A DNA stretch of 64,000 nt from positions 310,001-374,000 of the forward strand of contig CANNCA010000002.1 in the NCBI GenBank assembly GCA_947503005.1. The letters run 5' to 3'. The notes under the pieces are model-generated. The model ran no database searches. It was not told the origin of the DNA and was given only the letters and a program-made list of their open reading frames with translations. Source of the stretch: an uncultured Flavobacteriaceae bacterium. Lineage in GTDB: Bacteria > Bacteroidota > Bacteroidia > Flavobacteriales > Flavobacteriaceae. The position numbers were made by a program, and so were the translations under genes. This document shows, piece after piece, positions 49,035 to 58,142 of the stretch (the first letter of the stretch is position 1; every line of letters starts with the position of its first letter).

Positions 49035-50441
49035 ATGAGTTCATACGATGTAGCCATTATCGGGTCAGGTCCTGGAGGATATGTAGCAGCAATCCGCTGT
49101 GCACAATTGGGAATGAAAACCGCAATTATCGAAAAATATTCTACTCTTGGAGGTACCTGCCTAAATGTAGGTTGTATTCCTTCTAAAGCGCTGTTGGATT
49201 CATCGCATCATTACGAAGACGCCGTAAAACATTTTGAGGAGCATGGTATTGAAATACCTGGTGAGATAAAGGTGAATTTGGAAAAGATGATTGCCCGCAA
49301 ACAAGGTGTAGTCGATATGACCACTAAGGGGATTCAATTTCTGATGGATAAAAATAAAATCGAGGTTTACGAAGGAGTGGGAAGTTTCAAGGATGCAACG
49401 CATATCAATATTACAAAAGGTAAAGCAAAGCCAGAAACAATAGAGGCAAAGAACATCATTATCGCCACTGGGTCTAAACCAACAACCTTGCCTTTTATAA
49501 AGTTGGATAAAGAGCGTATCATCACCTCAACGGAAGCTTTAACCCTCAAAGAAATACCCAAGCATATGGTCATCATTGGTGGCGGAGTCATCGGTTTGGA
49601 GCTGGGTCAGGTTTATAAAAGATTGGGCGCAGAGGTTACGGTCGTAGAATATATGGACCGTATCATTCCCACAATGGATGCCGCTTTATCAAAAGAATTG
49701 ATGAAGACGATGAAAAAGCAGAAAGTAAAATTTGAACTTTCTCATAAGGTAAAATCTGTTGAGCGAAAAGGTAAGGAAGTAATTATCAAAGCCGATAATA
49801 AAAAAGGCGAAGAAGTAAGCTTTTCCGCGGATTACTGTTTGGTTGCCGTAGGAAGAAGTGCTTTTACGGAAGGATTGAACTTAGAGGCCGCAGGAGTTGA
49901 AATGGAGGAACGAGGAAGAATAGCGGTAAACGAGCATTTACAAACAAACGTTTCAAATATTTATGCCATAGGCGATGTCATCAAAGGAGCCATGTTGGCG
50001 CACAAAGCGGAAGAGGAAGGTACCTTGGTCGCTGAAATCATGGCGGGTCAAAAACCACATATTGATTACAACCTAATTCCCGGAGTAGTATATACTTGGC
50101 CTGAAGTAGCTGCTGTCGGAAAAACCGAAGAAGAATTGAAAGAAGCTGGTGTCGCATATAAAGTGGGACAGTTTCCGATGCGTGCATTAGGCCGTTCACG
50201 AGCCAGTGGAGATGTCGATGGATTCGTGAAAATACTAGCAGATAAGAATACAGATGAGGTTTTAGGCGTACATATGATCGGTGCTCGCTGTGCCGATTTG
50301 ATTACCGAAGCGGTCACCGCTATGGAGTTCAGGGCCTCTGCCGAAGATATCGCGCGAATGAGCCATGCGCATCCGACTTATGCAGAAGCTGTTAAAGAAG
50401 CTGCATTGGCGGCTACTGACGACAGGGCGTTGCATGTTTAA
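49035..50441 (+). CDS. lpdA: Dihydrolipoyl dehydrogenase
   Basis: 468-aa FAD flavoenzyme, the E3 component of 2-oxoacid dehydrogenase or glycine cleavage complexes. FAD motif IIGSGPGGYVAAIRCAQLG, redox-active Cys42 and Cys47 in GGTCLNVGCIPSKALL, NAD motif VIIGGGVIGLELGQVYKRLG, YAIGDVIKGAMLAHKAEEEG, and the C-terminal His-Glu pair in HAHPTYAEAVKEAA. It reoxidises dihydrolipoamide with NAD. It is a single gene with its own promoter, ending at the bidirectional terminator shared with the CDGSH gene. E1 and E2 genes are not in the window. Confidence 0.95.
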   Translation: MSSYDVAIIGSGPGGYVAAIRCAQLGMKTAIIEKYSTLGGTCLNVGCIPSKALLDSSHHYEDAVKHFEEHGIEIPGEIKVNLEKMIARKQGVVDMTTKGIQFLMDKNKIEVYEGVGSFKDATHINITKGKAKPETIEAKNIIIATGSKPTTLPFIKLDKERIITSTEALTLKEIPKHMVIIGGGVIGLELGQVYKRLGAEVTVVEYMDRIIPTMDAALSKELMKTMKKQKVKFELSHKVKSVERKGKEVIIKADNKKGEEVSFSADYCLVAVGRSAFTEGLNLEAAGVEMEERGRIAVNEHLQTNVSNIYAIGDVIKGAMLAHKAEEEGTLVAEIMAGQKPHIDYNLIPGVVYTWPEVAAVGKTEEELKEAGVAYKVGQFPMRALGRSRASGDVDGFVKILADKNTDEVLGVHMIGARCADLITEAVTAMEFRASAEDIARMSHAHPTYAEAVKEAALAATDDRALHV

Positions 50442-50465
50442 AAATATCGTGGAAATATGTGAATT

Positions 50466-50497
50466 AAAAAGGAGCTGTCGATTGACAGCTCCTTTTT
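50466..50497. terminator. Bidirectional intrinsic terminator
   Basis: Perfect 14-bp stem AAAAAGGAGCTGTC/GACAGCTCCTTTTT with a 4-base loop between the convergent lpdA and CDGSH genes. The stop codon of the CDGSH gene (50496-50498) overlaps its edge. Confidence 0.92.
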
Positions 50498-50726
50498 AAT
50501 TTTTATGCGACCCATCACAATAGGGCGGATTACTGGTTTTCTTACAGGTACATAAATAGGCCGTTTTGCTTTCTTCACACTCAAATTTAAGTGGTGGGGT
50601 AGCTTTGGCCGCTCTATGCGCACCATTGCAAAAAGGTTGTGTCTCGCTATGTCCGCAGGTACACCATGCATATTTTTTTCCTTCTTCTAAGTCAACTACA
50701 ATTGGGGAGAATTTTATATCGCTCAT
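50496..50726 (-). CDS. Double CDGSH iron-sulfur domain protein
   Basis: 76-aa protein with two mitoNEET-like CDGSH motifs, each binding a 2Fe-2S cluster through three Cys and one His: Cys22-x-Cys24, Cys33 and His37, then Cys59-x-Cys61, Cys70 and His74. It is small, soluble and probably works in redox or iron-sulfur homeostasis. ATG 50726 (MSDIKFSPIV) is preferred to an in-frame TTG at 50756, which would add ten residues with no family match. It is convergent with lpdA. Confidence 0.9.
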   Translation of the reverse strand: MSDIKFSPIVVDLEEGKKYAWCTCGHSETQPFCNGAHRAAKATPPLKFECEESKTAYLCTCKKTSNPPYCDGSHKN

Positions 50727-50783
50727 TATTCTAATTTTAATGCTAAAGCTAGTCAAAACTTGTGGTCAAAAAGTGTTGTGGGG

Positions 50784-51959
50784 TTAATTTTTAACCAATC
50801 CGAATAATTTGAACAACAAATTGCGTGCTTTTGAAAACGAAGTTTTTAATATAGGTTCGGTAGATGACCATGCTTTCTGAAATATAGTCCCAACATATTC
50901 CTTAATCGATTTTTTGTGCTTCTCATACACCAATGCCGTAAACGAACATACTATCATAAATACAATGGCGCCGATGATGACAACGCTCGGTGAAAGGGAA
51001 TGGTGGAAAAATCGATAAAGTCCCAAACCGGTAAAACTTCCGTATAGAATGATGAAATGAATCACGTAAATCGATAGGGTACTTTGTCCAATTTTTAAAA
51101 AAGTGCTGTTTTTTAGCCATTTTCGGAGTATCATAAATACCGCAAAGGCTAGGAATACATCTCCCAACCGAATGAACAAGTAGTTGTTAAATGAGATGGC
51201 TTCGAATAATTGAATTCCCGTAACCTCCTTCATTAAAACAAAGAAATCCGAAGAGAGAAATATGAGTATGGCACCAACACCAATGCTCATCCCAATTGCC
51301 CGCATATAGAAGTTTTCCTTTTCCTTGTATTTTGTGAATAGCAAAGATGCGAAAGCTCCGAAAGTGGTATAACCCACCCACGGTATGATGGTAAATACAG
51401 AACCATTAGTTCGGGTAAGGTAATTTGCCAAAGCATCGGGTAAAAAACTAAAAGTAGATTTAGCGTACAAAGGTTCAAGAATGAAAAGGGATAACGTTAT
51501 CGTGACTAAGACGATAGGAAATAGCACTAATTTTTTAGAATATGCCAACAAGTAAACACCAATTATGAGCAATAATGACACCCCAATACAGTGCAGGACG
51601 TCAACAAAGAAAAATGCATCATAGAGCTTTCCTTGCAATAACCCACCAAGATTCAATCGCAAAAGATAACCTATGGCCAACAACTCCAAACCGCGTTTGA
51701 TTCCTTTTTTGACGCGTGGATTGTCGAATCCTTTTTGCGGCACTCGAATTAAGAGGTAGGTAAATATAAAGCCGGAAACGGTGAAGAAGACAGGTGCTGT
51801 TATGCCTCGGAAATACTTCCAAAGCGTAAACCCTGTATTTGAGTTATCACGAAAGGCATTGTCAAGAAGACCATCGATAAAATGGCCTTGTAACATCATG
51901 AGAATGGCCCATGCCCGAAGGGCATCGATGAAATATAGTCTGGTACTTTTAATTTCCAA
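50784..51959 (-). CDS. DUF1624/heparan-N-acetyltransferase-like membrane protein
   Basis: 391-aa polytopic membrane protein with about 10 hydrophobic segments. It opens with RLYFIDALRAWAILMMLQGH and has FRGITAPVFFTVSGFIFTYLL, matching the DUF1624/acyltransferase_3-like pattern of heparan-alpha-glucosaminide N-acetyltransferase (conserved Asp-x-x-R and Gly-His near the first helix). It may transfer acyl groups across the membrane to a sugar, but no partner is adjacent. The C-terminal tail is Lys-rich and cytoplasmic. Confidence 0.85.
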   Translation of the reverse strand: MEIKSTRLYFIDALRAWAILMMLQGHFIDGLLDNAFRDNSNTGFTLWKYFRGITAPVFFTVSGFIFTYLLIRVPQKGFDNPRVKKGIKRGLELLAIGYLLRLNLGGLLQGKLYDAFFFVDVLHCIGVSLLLIIGVYLLAYSKKLVLFPIVLVTITLSLFILEPLYAKSTFSFLPDALANYLTRTNGSVFTIIPWVGYTTFGAFASLLFTKYKEKENFYMRAIGMSIGVGAILIFLSSDFFVLMKEVTGIQLFEAISFNNYLFIRLGDVFLAFAVFMILRKWLKNSTFLKIGQSTLSIYVIHFIILYGSFTGLGLYRFFHHSLSPSVVIIGAIVFMIVCSFTALVYEKHKKSIKEYVGTIFQKAWSSTEPILKTSFSKARNLLFKLFGLVKN

Positions 51960-52096
51960 AACGGATATTTGACTTTTAACCCTATATACTTGTTATACAG
52001 TAGTTTTGGTTGTTTTGCTTGGCAAAATTAGCTAAAATAGTCGCAGAAAAGCGGTATTTAAGGTATTTTCGCCAAACGAACTTTTAAAACGTAGTT

Positions 52097-52630
52097 ATGG
52101 CGACAATATTGGCCTTTGCCGGCAGTAATTCAAGTACTTCAATTAATTTCAAATTAGTCCGTTACACAGTTTCGGTACTGGATTCTCACAACGTTCAGCT
52201 GTTGAACATGGCTAATTGTCCTTTTCCGATGTACAGTGAAGACTATGAAAAGAAGAATGGTTTTTCCAATTCACTTATCGAGCTAAAGAAAGATATTCAA
52301 AAAGCCGACGGACTAATAATATCCGTAAATGAGCATAATAGTAACCCGTCAGCATATTTCAAAAACTTGATTGATTGGTTGTCGCGTTTGGATAAGAATT
52401 TCATCAAAGGGAAGAAAGTGTTTTTGATGTCAACTTCTCCAGGTAAAAGAGGGGCAATAGGAGCGCAAGAAACTGTAAAAAAGATATTTACGCGATTTGG
52501 AGCCGAAGTTTTGGAATCTTTTTCCCTACCATCGTTTCAAAACAATTTTGAACCTGAAAAGGGAATTATCGACGAAGATTTGGAAGGACTTCACAAGAAT
52601 GCGTTAGCCAATTTTATTTCCAAAATTTAA
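52097..52630 (+). CDS. NADPH-dependent FMN reductase-like flavoprotein
   Basis: 177-aa flavodoxin-fold protein: ILAFAGSNSSTSINFKLVRY is the phosphate-binding loop, ADGLIISVNEHNSNPSAYFKN the isoalloxazine side loop, and LMSTSPGKRGAIGAQE the third loop, as in the YieF/ChrR group of NAD(P)H:quinone or chromate reductases. Cytoplasmic. Its stop is followed by 2 bp and then the pabB start, so the two are co-transcribed; a functional link is not obvious. Confidence 0.9.
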   Translation: MATILAFAGSNSSTSINFKLVRYTVSVLDSHNVQLLNMANCPFPMYSEDYEKKNGFSNSLIELKKDIQKADGLIISVNEHNSNPSAYFKNLIDWLSRLDKNFIKGKKVFLMSTSPGKRGAIGAQETVKKIFTRFGAEVLESFSLPSFQNNFEPEKGIIDEDLEGLHKNALANFISKI

Positions 52631-52632
52631 GT

Positions 52633-53946
52633 TTGTTAAGAAAGAAATCATCTTTTCAAGTTGAAAATATTGAGTCGTTCAAACAGAATCTCCTTGAATG
52701 GTCACTGCAATTTGAGGAAGTCGTTTGGTTAGACAGTAATTATCACAAAGCAAAATATAGCACTTATGATACAATTTTGGCTACAGACGCATTAACAACT
52801 ATAGTTACCGATGCACAAAACGGATTCGAGAAGCTGAAGGAATATCAAAAGGAAACCAACGATTGGATTTTTGGTTACCTATCTTATGACCTTAAAAATG
52901 ACGTCGAGCAGCTCTCTTCCAACAACTCCGACGGACTTCGTTTTCCCGAGCTCTATTTCTTCCAACCCAAAAAAATAGTCACAATAGCCGACAATAAGGT
53001 CACCTTCGATTATCTCAATATGGTGGATGATGAAATTGAACTTGATTTTTCGTCCATTATGGAATCCCCTGTAAAACCAATTAAAATCAATTCAGAAAGC
53101 GACCCGATTCGAATTCGAATGCGGATTTTTAAAGATGAATATTTCAAACGGGTTAACCAACTATTGAAACATATTGGTCGTGGAGATGTTTACGAGGCGA
53201 ATTATTGTCAGGAGTTTTATGCAGAGGACACCGAAATCGACCCTTTTCAGACCTATCAACGGCTAAACATGATTTCTGAGGCTCCATTTGCCGCTTTTCA
53301 AAAATTGAATGATAAGTTCTTGTTATGTGCTTCGCCGGAGCGTTATTTAAGGAAAATTGGTAACAAGGTTATTTCGCAGCCGATAAAAGGCACTGCAAGA
53401 CGTTCCTCCAACTCATTGGAGGATTTGCACTTGAAATCCGAACTGAAAAATGACGAAAAAGAACGTGCGGAAAATGTCATGATCGTTGATTTGGTACGTA
53501 ATGATCTCTCAAAAAGTGCCCTAAAGGGTACGGTTCTGGTTGAAGAACTCTGTAAAGTGCATACTTTCGAACAGGTACATCAGATGATTTCTACCATAAG
53601 TGCCTTAGTACCGGATAATAAAAACCCCGTAGAAATAATAAAAGAAACCTTCCCCATGGGAAGTATGACAGGTGCTCCGAAAGTCTCTGCAATGAAAATC
53701 ATTGAAGAATTGGAAGCCTTTAAACGTGGACTTTATAGCGGTACCGTTGGTTATTTTACACCTGAAGGAGACTTCGATTTTAACGTTGTCATTCGGAGTA
53801 TTCTATATAATGCTACGAAAAGATATGTATCTTTCTCCGTAGGCGGCGCCATTACGGCCAAGTCCGTTCCAGAAAAAGAATATGAGGAATGCCTTCTAAA
53901 AGCCAAAGCAATGCGCGAGGTTCTAGAAGGTCAGCAAAAACATTAA
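52633..53946 (+). CDS. pabB: Aminodeoxychorismate synthase component I
   Basis: 437-aa chorismate-using enzyme for 4-aminobenzoate and folate synthesis. The C-terminal domain has FLLCASPERYLRKIGNKVIS and PIKGTARR with Lys252, the active-site Lys that separates PabB from anthranilate synthase (which has Ala there); ERAENVMIVDLVRNDL, FPMGSMTGAPKVSAMKII and YSGTVGYFTPEGDFDFNV follow. The N-terminal 130 residues match the PabB lid domain. Start TTG 52633 is forced: the next Met is beyond residue 120. It abuts the lipase gene with no gap (stop 53944-53946, ATG 53947). Confidence 0.93.
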   Translation: MLRKKSSFQVENIESFKQNLLEWSLQFEEVVWLDSNYHKAKYSTYDTILATDALTTIVTDAQNGFEKLKEYQKETNDWIFGYLSYDLKNDVEQLSSNNSDGLRFPELYFFQPKKIVTIADNKVTFDYLNMVDDEIELDFSSIMESPVKPIKINSESDPIRIRMRIFKDEYFKRVNQLLKHIGRGDVYEANYCQEFYAEDTEIDPFQTYQRLNMISEAPFAAFQKLNDKFLLCASPERYLRKIGNKVISQPIKGTARRSSNSLEDLHLKSELKNDEKERAENVMIVDLVRNDLSKSALKGTVLVEELCKVHTFEQVHQMISTISALVPDNKNPVEIIKETFPMGSMTGAPKVSAMKIIEELEAFKRGLYSGTVGYFTPEGDFDFNVVIRSILYNATKRYVSFSVGGAITAKSVPEKEYEECLLKAKAMREVLEGQQKH

Positions 53947-54774
53947 ATGGAAGTTCAAGAATTTCGGTTTCATACAAATGGATGTGAGATTTACACCTTC
54001 CACACCGAACCAAAAGAAGTTCGCGGTGTTGTAGTGTTGGTTCATGGGTTGGGTGAACATTCAGGCAGATATTTGGAAAGTGTTATTCCTACGCTTTTAA
54101 AGTCCGCTTTAGCCGTAGTTTCTTATGATAATGTCGGTCATGGAAAATCGAGCGGAAGAAGAGGCCATTGCCCGAGCTACGATGCTTTGATGCAAATTTC
54201 AAAGGAAGTCGTTGAAAGGGCGGAAGCCTTATTCCCAGGAGTTCCGATGTTTCTTTACGGACATAGTATGGGCGGAAATCTTGTGCTGAATTATGCCTTG
54301 CGTAATCAGTTGAAGATAGCGGGAATTGTAGCAACAAGTCCATATTTACGACTTGCGTTTCAACCTCCGAAATGGAAAATGATTTTAGGGAAATTAATGC
54401 TGAAATCATTCCCGATGCTAACACTGCCCTCTGGTTTAGATGCCAATGGTATATCCAGAATCCCCGAGGAGGTGGAAAAATATGTCAAAGACCCGCTGGT
54501 ACATGATTTAGTAAGCCCGATGTTTTCTTTTCCTGTTATAGAAGCAGGGGAGTGGGCCATTGCAAATGCCAGCATTTTGTTGACCGATACGCTGCTGTTG
54601 CATGGTACTGGTGATTCCATTATCGATTATAAGGCTACGGAGGAATTCCATCGGAATTCAAACAAAACCGAGCTAAAACTATTCGAAGGTGGTTTTCACG
54701 AACTTCATCATGATCAGTGTCGGCATGAACTATTGGAGGTGGCTGGTAAATGGCTAGAACAGCGAATAGTTTGA
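53947..54774 (+). CDS. Alpha/beta hydrolase, monoacylglycerol lipase type
   Basis: 275-aa serine hydrolase of the Hydrolase_4 family. VVLVHGLGEHSGRYLESV is the oxyanion segment, YGHSMGGNLVL carries nucleophile Ser107, LLHGTGDSIIDY the acid Asp and EGGFHELHHD the catalytic His. The usual role is hydrolysis of monoglycerides or other lysolipids. Cytoplasmic. It starts immediately after the pabB stop codon and is likely translationally coupled to it; a functional link is not obvious. Confidence 0.92.
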   Translation: MEVQEFRFHTNGCEIYTFHTEPKEVRGVVVLVHGLGEHSGRYLESVIPTLLKSALAVVSYDNVGHGKSSGRRGHCPSYDALMQISKEVVERAEALFPGVPMFLYGHSMGGNLVLNYALRNQLKIAGIVATSPYLRLAFQPPKWKMILGKLMLKSFPMLTLPSGLDANGISRIPEEVEKYVKDPLVHDLVSPMFSFPVIEAGEWAIANASILLTDTLLLHGTGDSIIDYKATEEFHRNSNKTELKLFEGGFHELHHDQCRHELLEVAGKWLEQRIV

Positions 54775-54782
54775 TACCTTTG
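54775..54782 (+). promoter_or_regulatory. -7 element (TACCTTTG), leaderless arrangement before tilS
   Basis: Full TAnnTTTG match ending 5 bp before the GTG start codon at 54788. No good -33 TTG is seen. The lipase stop codon lies just before the box, so tilS can be read from this promoter as a leaderless message. Confidence 0.55.
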
Positions 54783-54787
54783 TCCCC

Positions 54788-56095
54788 GTGTTAGCTAAGT
54801 TTCAAGAACATATTGAGAATCAATTTCCTGAACTCAAGGTAAAAAAGTTTCTTTTAGCCTGTAGCGGAGGCTTGGACAGTGTTGTTTTAGCGAAACTATG
54901 TCATAAAATCGATCTAGATTTTGACTTGGCCCATTGTAATTTCAACTTACGTGGTGCAGAGAGTGACCACGATGAGAATTTTGTAAAAAATTTCGCAAAT
55001 GATTTAGGGATTCGACTATTTGTAAATCATTTTGATACAATAGGTTATGTTAATAAAAATAAAGTTTCAGTTGAAATGGCGGCGCGCGATTTGCGATATG
55101 CTTGGTTCGCGGAACTTATGAAAGAAAATACAATTGATATATTGGTTACAGCGCATCATGCGGACGATGCCTTGGAAACCTTTTTGATTAATCTTTCAAG
55201 GGGAACCGGTATTGACGGACTTAAGGGAATTCCATCAAAAACTTCAGTCTTAGCTAGACCGTTGTTGCCCTTTTCCAGGGAAGAAATTTTATCATTTGCG
55301 GAAAGCACAGGCCTAAAGTGGTGTGAAGATAGTACTAACCAAGATACAGTTCATTTACGAAATAAAATCAGACACGAAGTGGTGCCGAATTTAAAAGAAT
55401 TGCATCCTACTTTTTTGGACAATTTTCAAATGACCCAAAGGCATTTGGCCGACACCTCTAAACTGCTGTCGGATTATATCGCATTACTTAAAGCCGATCT
55501 GTTCCAAATAGAAACTGATTTCATTAGAATTCCTATTTCAAAGTTAGTTGGTCTAAATCCGTTAAAAACCTATTTATTCTACTTGCTCAGTCCATATGGA
55601 TTTACAGCTTGGAACGATATTAAGGATATGCTTACTGGACCAAGCGGTAAAGAAGTGCAATCTCATACACATAGATTGGTACACGATAGAGATTACTTGT
55701 TGTTAGAGGAACTTAATATCGCAGAAAAAGGTCAATTTTTAATACAAAAAGTAACGACCGAAATAACAACTCCTATTAATTTAGTGGTATCGGAAGTTGA
55801 TTCCCTTGAAGAAACGAGTGAGAATATACTATACGTTGATAAATCGACGTTAAAATATCCATTAGTCGTTAGGAATTGGAAAAAAGGCGACTACTTTTAC
55901 CCTTTTGGAATGACAGGGAAGAAAAAGCTTTCCAAATACTTTAAGGATGAAAAAGTAGATGTGATTTCAAAACATAAGCAATGGTTATTATGCTCTGGGG
56001 AAGATATTGTATGGGTCATCGGAAAACGAACGGACAATCGATTTAAAGTTAAACCATCTACCAAACAGATTCTCAGATTTACATGGATAAAATGA
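54788..56095 (+). CDS. tilS: tRNA(Ile)-lysidine synthase
   Basis: 435-aa ATP-dependent enzyme that modifies C34 of the AUA-reading tRNA-Ile to lysidine. The P-loop-like SGGLDS motif (ACSGGLDSVVLAKL, residues 25-38) binds ATP. AHCNFNLRGAESDHDENFV and VTAHHADDALETFLINLSRG follow, and the C-terminal domain ends in KQWLLCSGEDIVWVIGKRTDNRF, typical of TilS. Start is GTG 54788. The end overlaps the DsbD-like gene start by 4 bp (ATGA). Confidence 0.95.
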   Translation: MLAKFQEHIENQFPELKVKKFLLACSGGLDSVVLAKLCHKIDLDFDLAHCNFNLRGAESDHDENFVKNFANDLGIRLFVNHFDTIGYVNKNKVSVEMAARDLRYAWFAELMKENTIDILVTAHHADDALETFLINLSRGTGIDGLKGIPSKTSVLARPLLPFSREEILSFAESTGLKWCEDSTNQDTVHLRNKIRHEVVPNLKELHPTFLDNFQMTQRHLADTSKLLSDYIALLKADLFQIETDFIRIPISKLVGLNPLKTYLFYLLSPYGFTAWNDIKDMLTGPSGKEVQSHTHRLVHDRDYLLLEELNIAEKGQFLIQKVTTEITTPINLVVSEVDSLEETSENILYVDKSTLKYPLVVRNWKKGDYFYPFGMTGKKKLSKYFKDEKVDVISKHKQWLLCSGEDIVWVIGKRTDNRFKVKPSTKQILRFTWIK

Positions 56096-58071
56096 AACAT
56101 ATTTTTCTATATACTTTTCTGCTTTTCGGTAGCCTTTTTCTAAATGCTCAAAGCGATGACGAACCCGTTATATGGGAAAAGGAATTCAATAAAATCTCTG
56201 AAACCGAATATGAATTAGTATTCAAAGCGAAAATCTTTGAAGGTTGGCATGTTTACTCACAACATACTCCCGAGGGCGGGGCATTACCCACTGAATTTAC
56301 CTTTTCGAAAGCCGGTACAGATTATGAACTTATCGGTGAAACCAACGAAAGTGAAACCACCACCGAATTCAGTGATATTTTTGAGGTAGATGAGACCTTT
56401 TTTAAAAAGAAAGCCGTTTTTACACAACGAATTCAATTGTTGAATCCAGACATCCGCCAGATTGATGTCAATATATTTTATCAAGTTTGTAAGGAGGTAT
56501 GTATTCAAGGCGAACAAGATTTCAATTTTGTTTTAGATGGTGGTGTTGCCAATGTTGAATCAAAAACCGTAGACGAGCGTAGTTTGGCGATGACCAATTC
56601 GCTTAAAAAAGAATTTAAGCACAAAGAACGGCTAACTAACGCTGGTGACATTGTAGAAGGAAGTTCTGGTATCTGGGGTATTTTCGGTTTGGGTTTTTTG
56701 GGTGGATTAATCGCTTTATTAACACCCTGCGTATTTCCGATGATTCCGCTTACCGTTTCGTTTTTCACAAAGCAATCGCATAACAAATCGAAAGGCATTT
56801 TTAACGCCATCTTATATGGTTTTTTCATTGTACTCATTTACTTTCTGTTGAGTTTACCTTTTCATGCTTTTGATTCCATTGATTCGCAGATACTGAATAC
56901 GATTTCGACCAATATTTGGTTGAATATCATTTTCTTCTTGATATTCGTGTTTTTTGCGTTTTCATTTTTTGGCTATTATGAATTGACTTTACCAAGTTCT
57001 TGGGGCAACAAAATGGATTCCGCATCGACTAGGGTAGGGGGCGCCATTGGCATCTTTTTTATGGCGGTTACCTTGGCCATCGTATCTTTTTCTTGTACAG
57101 GCCCTATTTTAGGATTATTGTTAGGAGGAACCGTTTTGTCCGAGGGTGATTTGGCGACGAACTTATCTGCTGGTATCACAGGTTTCGGCTTGGCGTTGGC
57201 GCTACCTTTCGCATTATTTGCATTGTTTCCCGCATGGTTGAATTCCTTACCAAAATCCGGTGGGTGGATGACCACGGTCAAAGTGGTGTTAGGTTTTGTG
57301 GAACTCGGCTTTGCCTTCAAGTTTTTATCCAATGCGGATTTGGTGGGTCATTTCGGGTTCTTGAAAAGAGAAATATTCATTGGTATTTGGATACTTCTAG
57401 GACTATTATTGGTGCTTTATCTATTTGGGATTTTTCGTTTTCCCCATGACGGACCCAAACAAAAGCTATCCCTCGGAAGAAAAATCACTGGAATTGCCAC
57501 AGTTGTCTTCACAACATATTTAGCATTGGGATTGACCAATACAATGGATTTAAAACTTTTGAGCGGTTTGCTTCCTCCAGATTTTTATAGTGTTTCGGAG
57601 AAAGAAAGCGACTGTCCGCTAGGATTAGATTGTTTCAAAGATTTCGATGAAGGGCTGGCGTATGCCAAAAAAGAGAACAAACCCATTTTGTTGGATTTTA
57701 CAGGTTGGGCCTGTGCCAATTGTCGGAAAATGGAGGAAAATGTTTGGAGTGAGTCCGATATTTACCCCATCATCAAAGAAAAGTATGTTTTGATATCGCT
57801 CTATGTGGATGATCGTAAAGAACTTCCCGAAGAACTGCAGTTTGATTTCCAATATGAATCCGGAAGGGTAAAAAGCATCGAAACTATTGGCCAAAAATGG
57901 GGTACGTTTCAAACACTGAATTTTAATGCTGCATCGCAGCCCTATTACGTTTTGTTATCTCCGGACCTTGAAGTGCTCAATGGCGCAGTACAATATACGG
58001 ACAGGGATACCTATCTGAATTGGTTGAATACTGGTTTGCAGCAATTTAGTGAAACAGCCATGAAGAATTAA
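56092..58071 (+). CDS. DsbD-like protein-disulfide reductase
   Basis: 659-aa membrane protein that carries reducing power from cytoplasmic thioredoxin to the periplasm. The signal peptide (MKHIFLYTFLLFGSLFLNAQ) precedes the alpha-domain with Cys pair in YQVCKEVCIQG. The beta-domain has about eight helices with active Cys in LLTPCVFPMIPLTVSFF and FSCTGPILGLLLGG, and the thioredoxin-like gamma-domain has WACANC (Cys541, Cys544). Start ATG 56092 is preferred to ATG 56083: it overlaps the tilS stop as ATGA and gives a proper signal peptide. Expected roles: cytochrome c maturation and disulfide repair in exported proteins. Confidence 0.93.
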   Translation: MKHIFLYTFLLFGSLFLNAQSDDEPVIWEKEFNKISETEYELVFKAKIFEGWHVYSQHTPEGGALPTEFTFSKAGTDYELIGETNESETTTEFSDIFEVDETFFKKKAVFTQRIQLLNPDIRQIDVNIFYQVCKEVCIQGEQDFNFVLDGGVANVESKTVDERSLAMTNSLKKEFKHKERLTNAGDIVEGSSGIWGIFGLGFLGGLIALLTPCVFPMIPLTVSFFTKQSHNKSKGIFNAILYGFFIVLIYFLLSLPFHAFDSIDSQILNTISTNIWLNIIFFLIFVFFAFSFFGYYELTLPSSWGNKMDSASTRVGGAIGIFFMAVTLAIVSFSCTGPILGLLLGGTVLSEGDLATNLSAGITGFGLALALPFALFALFPAWLNSLPKSGGWMTTVKVVLGFVELGFAFKFLSNADLVGHFGFLKREIFIGIWILLGLLLVLYLFGIFRFPHDGPKQKLSLGRKITGIATVVFTTYLALGLTNTMDLKLLSGLLPPDFYSVSEKESDCPLGLDCFKDFDEGLAYAKKENKPILLDFTGWACANCRKMEENVWSESDIYPIIKEKYVLISLYVDDRKELPEELQFDFQYESGRVKSIETIGQKWGTFQTLNFNAASQPYYVLLSPDLEVLNGAVQYTDRDTYLNWLNTGLQQFSETAMKN

Positions 58072-58142
58072 CTGATAGCTCCTATTCAAATCTTTTTTAA
58101 TCCCCTAAATTCTCCTATCTTTTCCACCTAAATCCTGATGAT

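Noticed and set aside
56083-56091. Upstream ATG for the DsbD-like protein
   Set aside because: ATG 56092 gives an ATGA overlap with tilS and a cleaner signal peptide.
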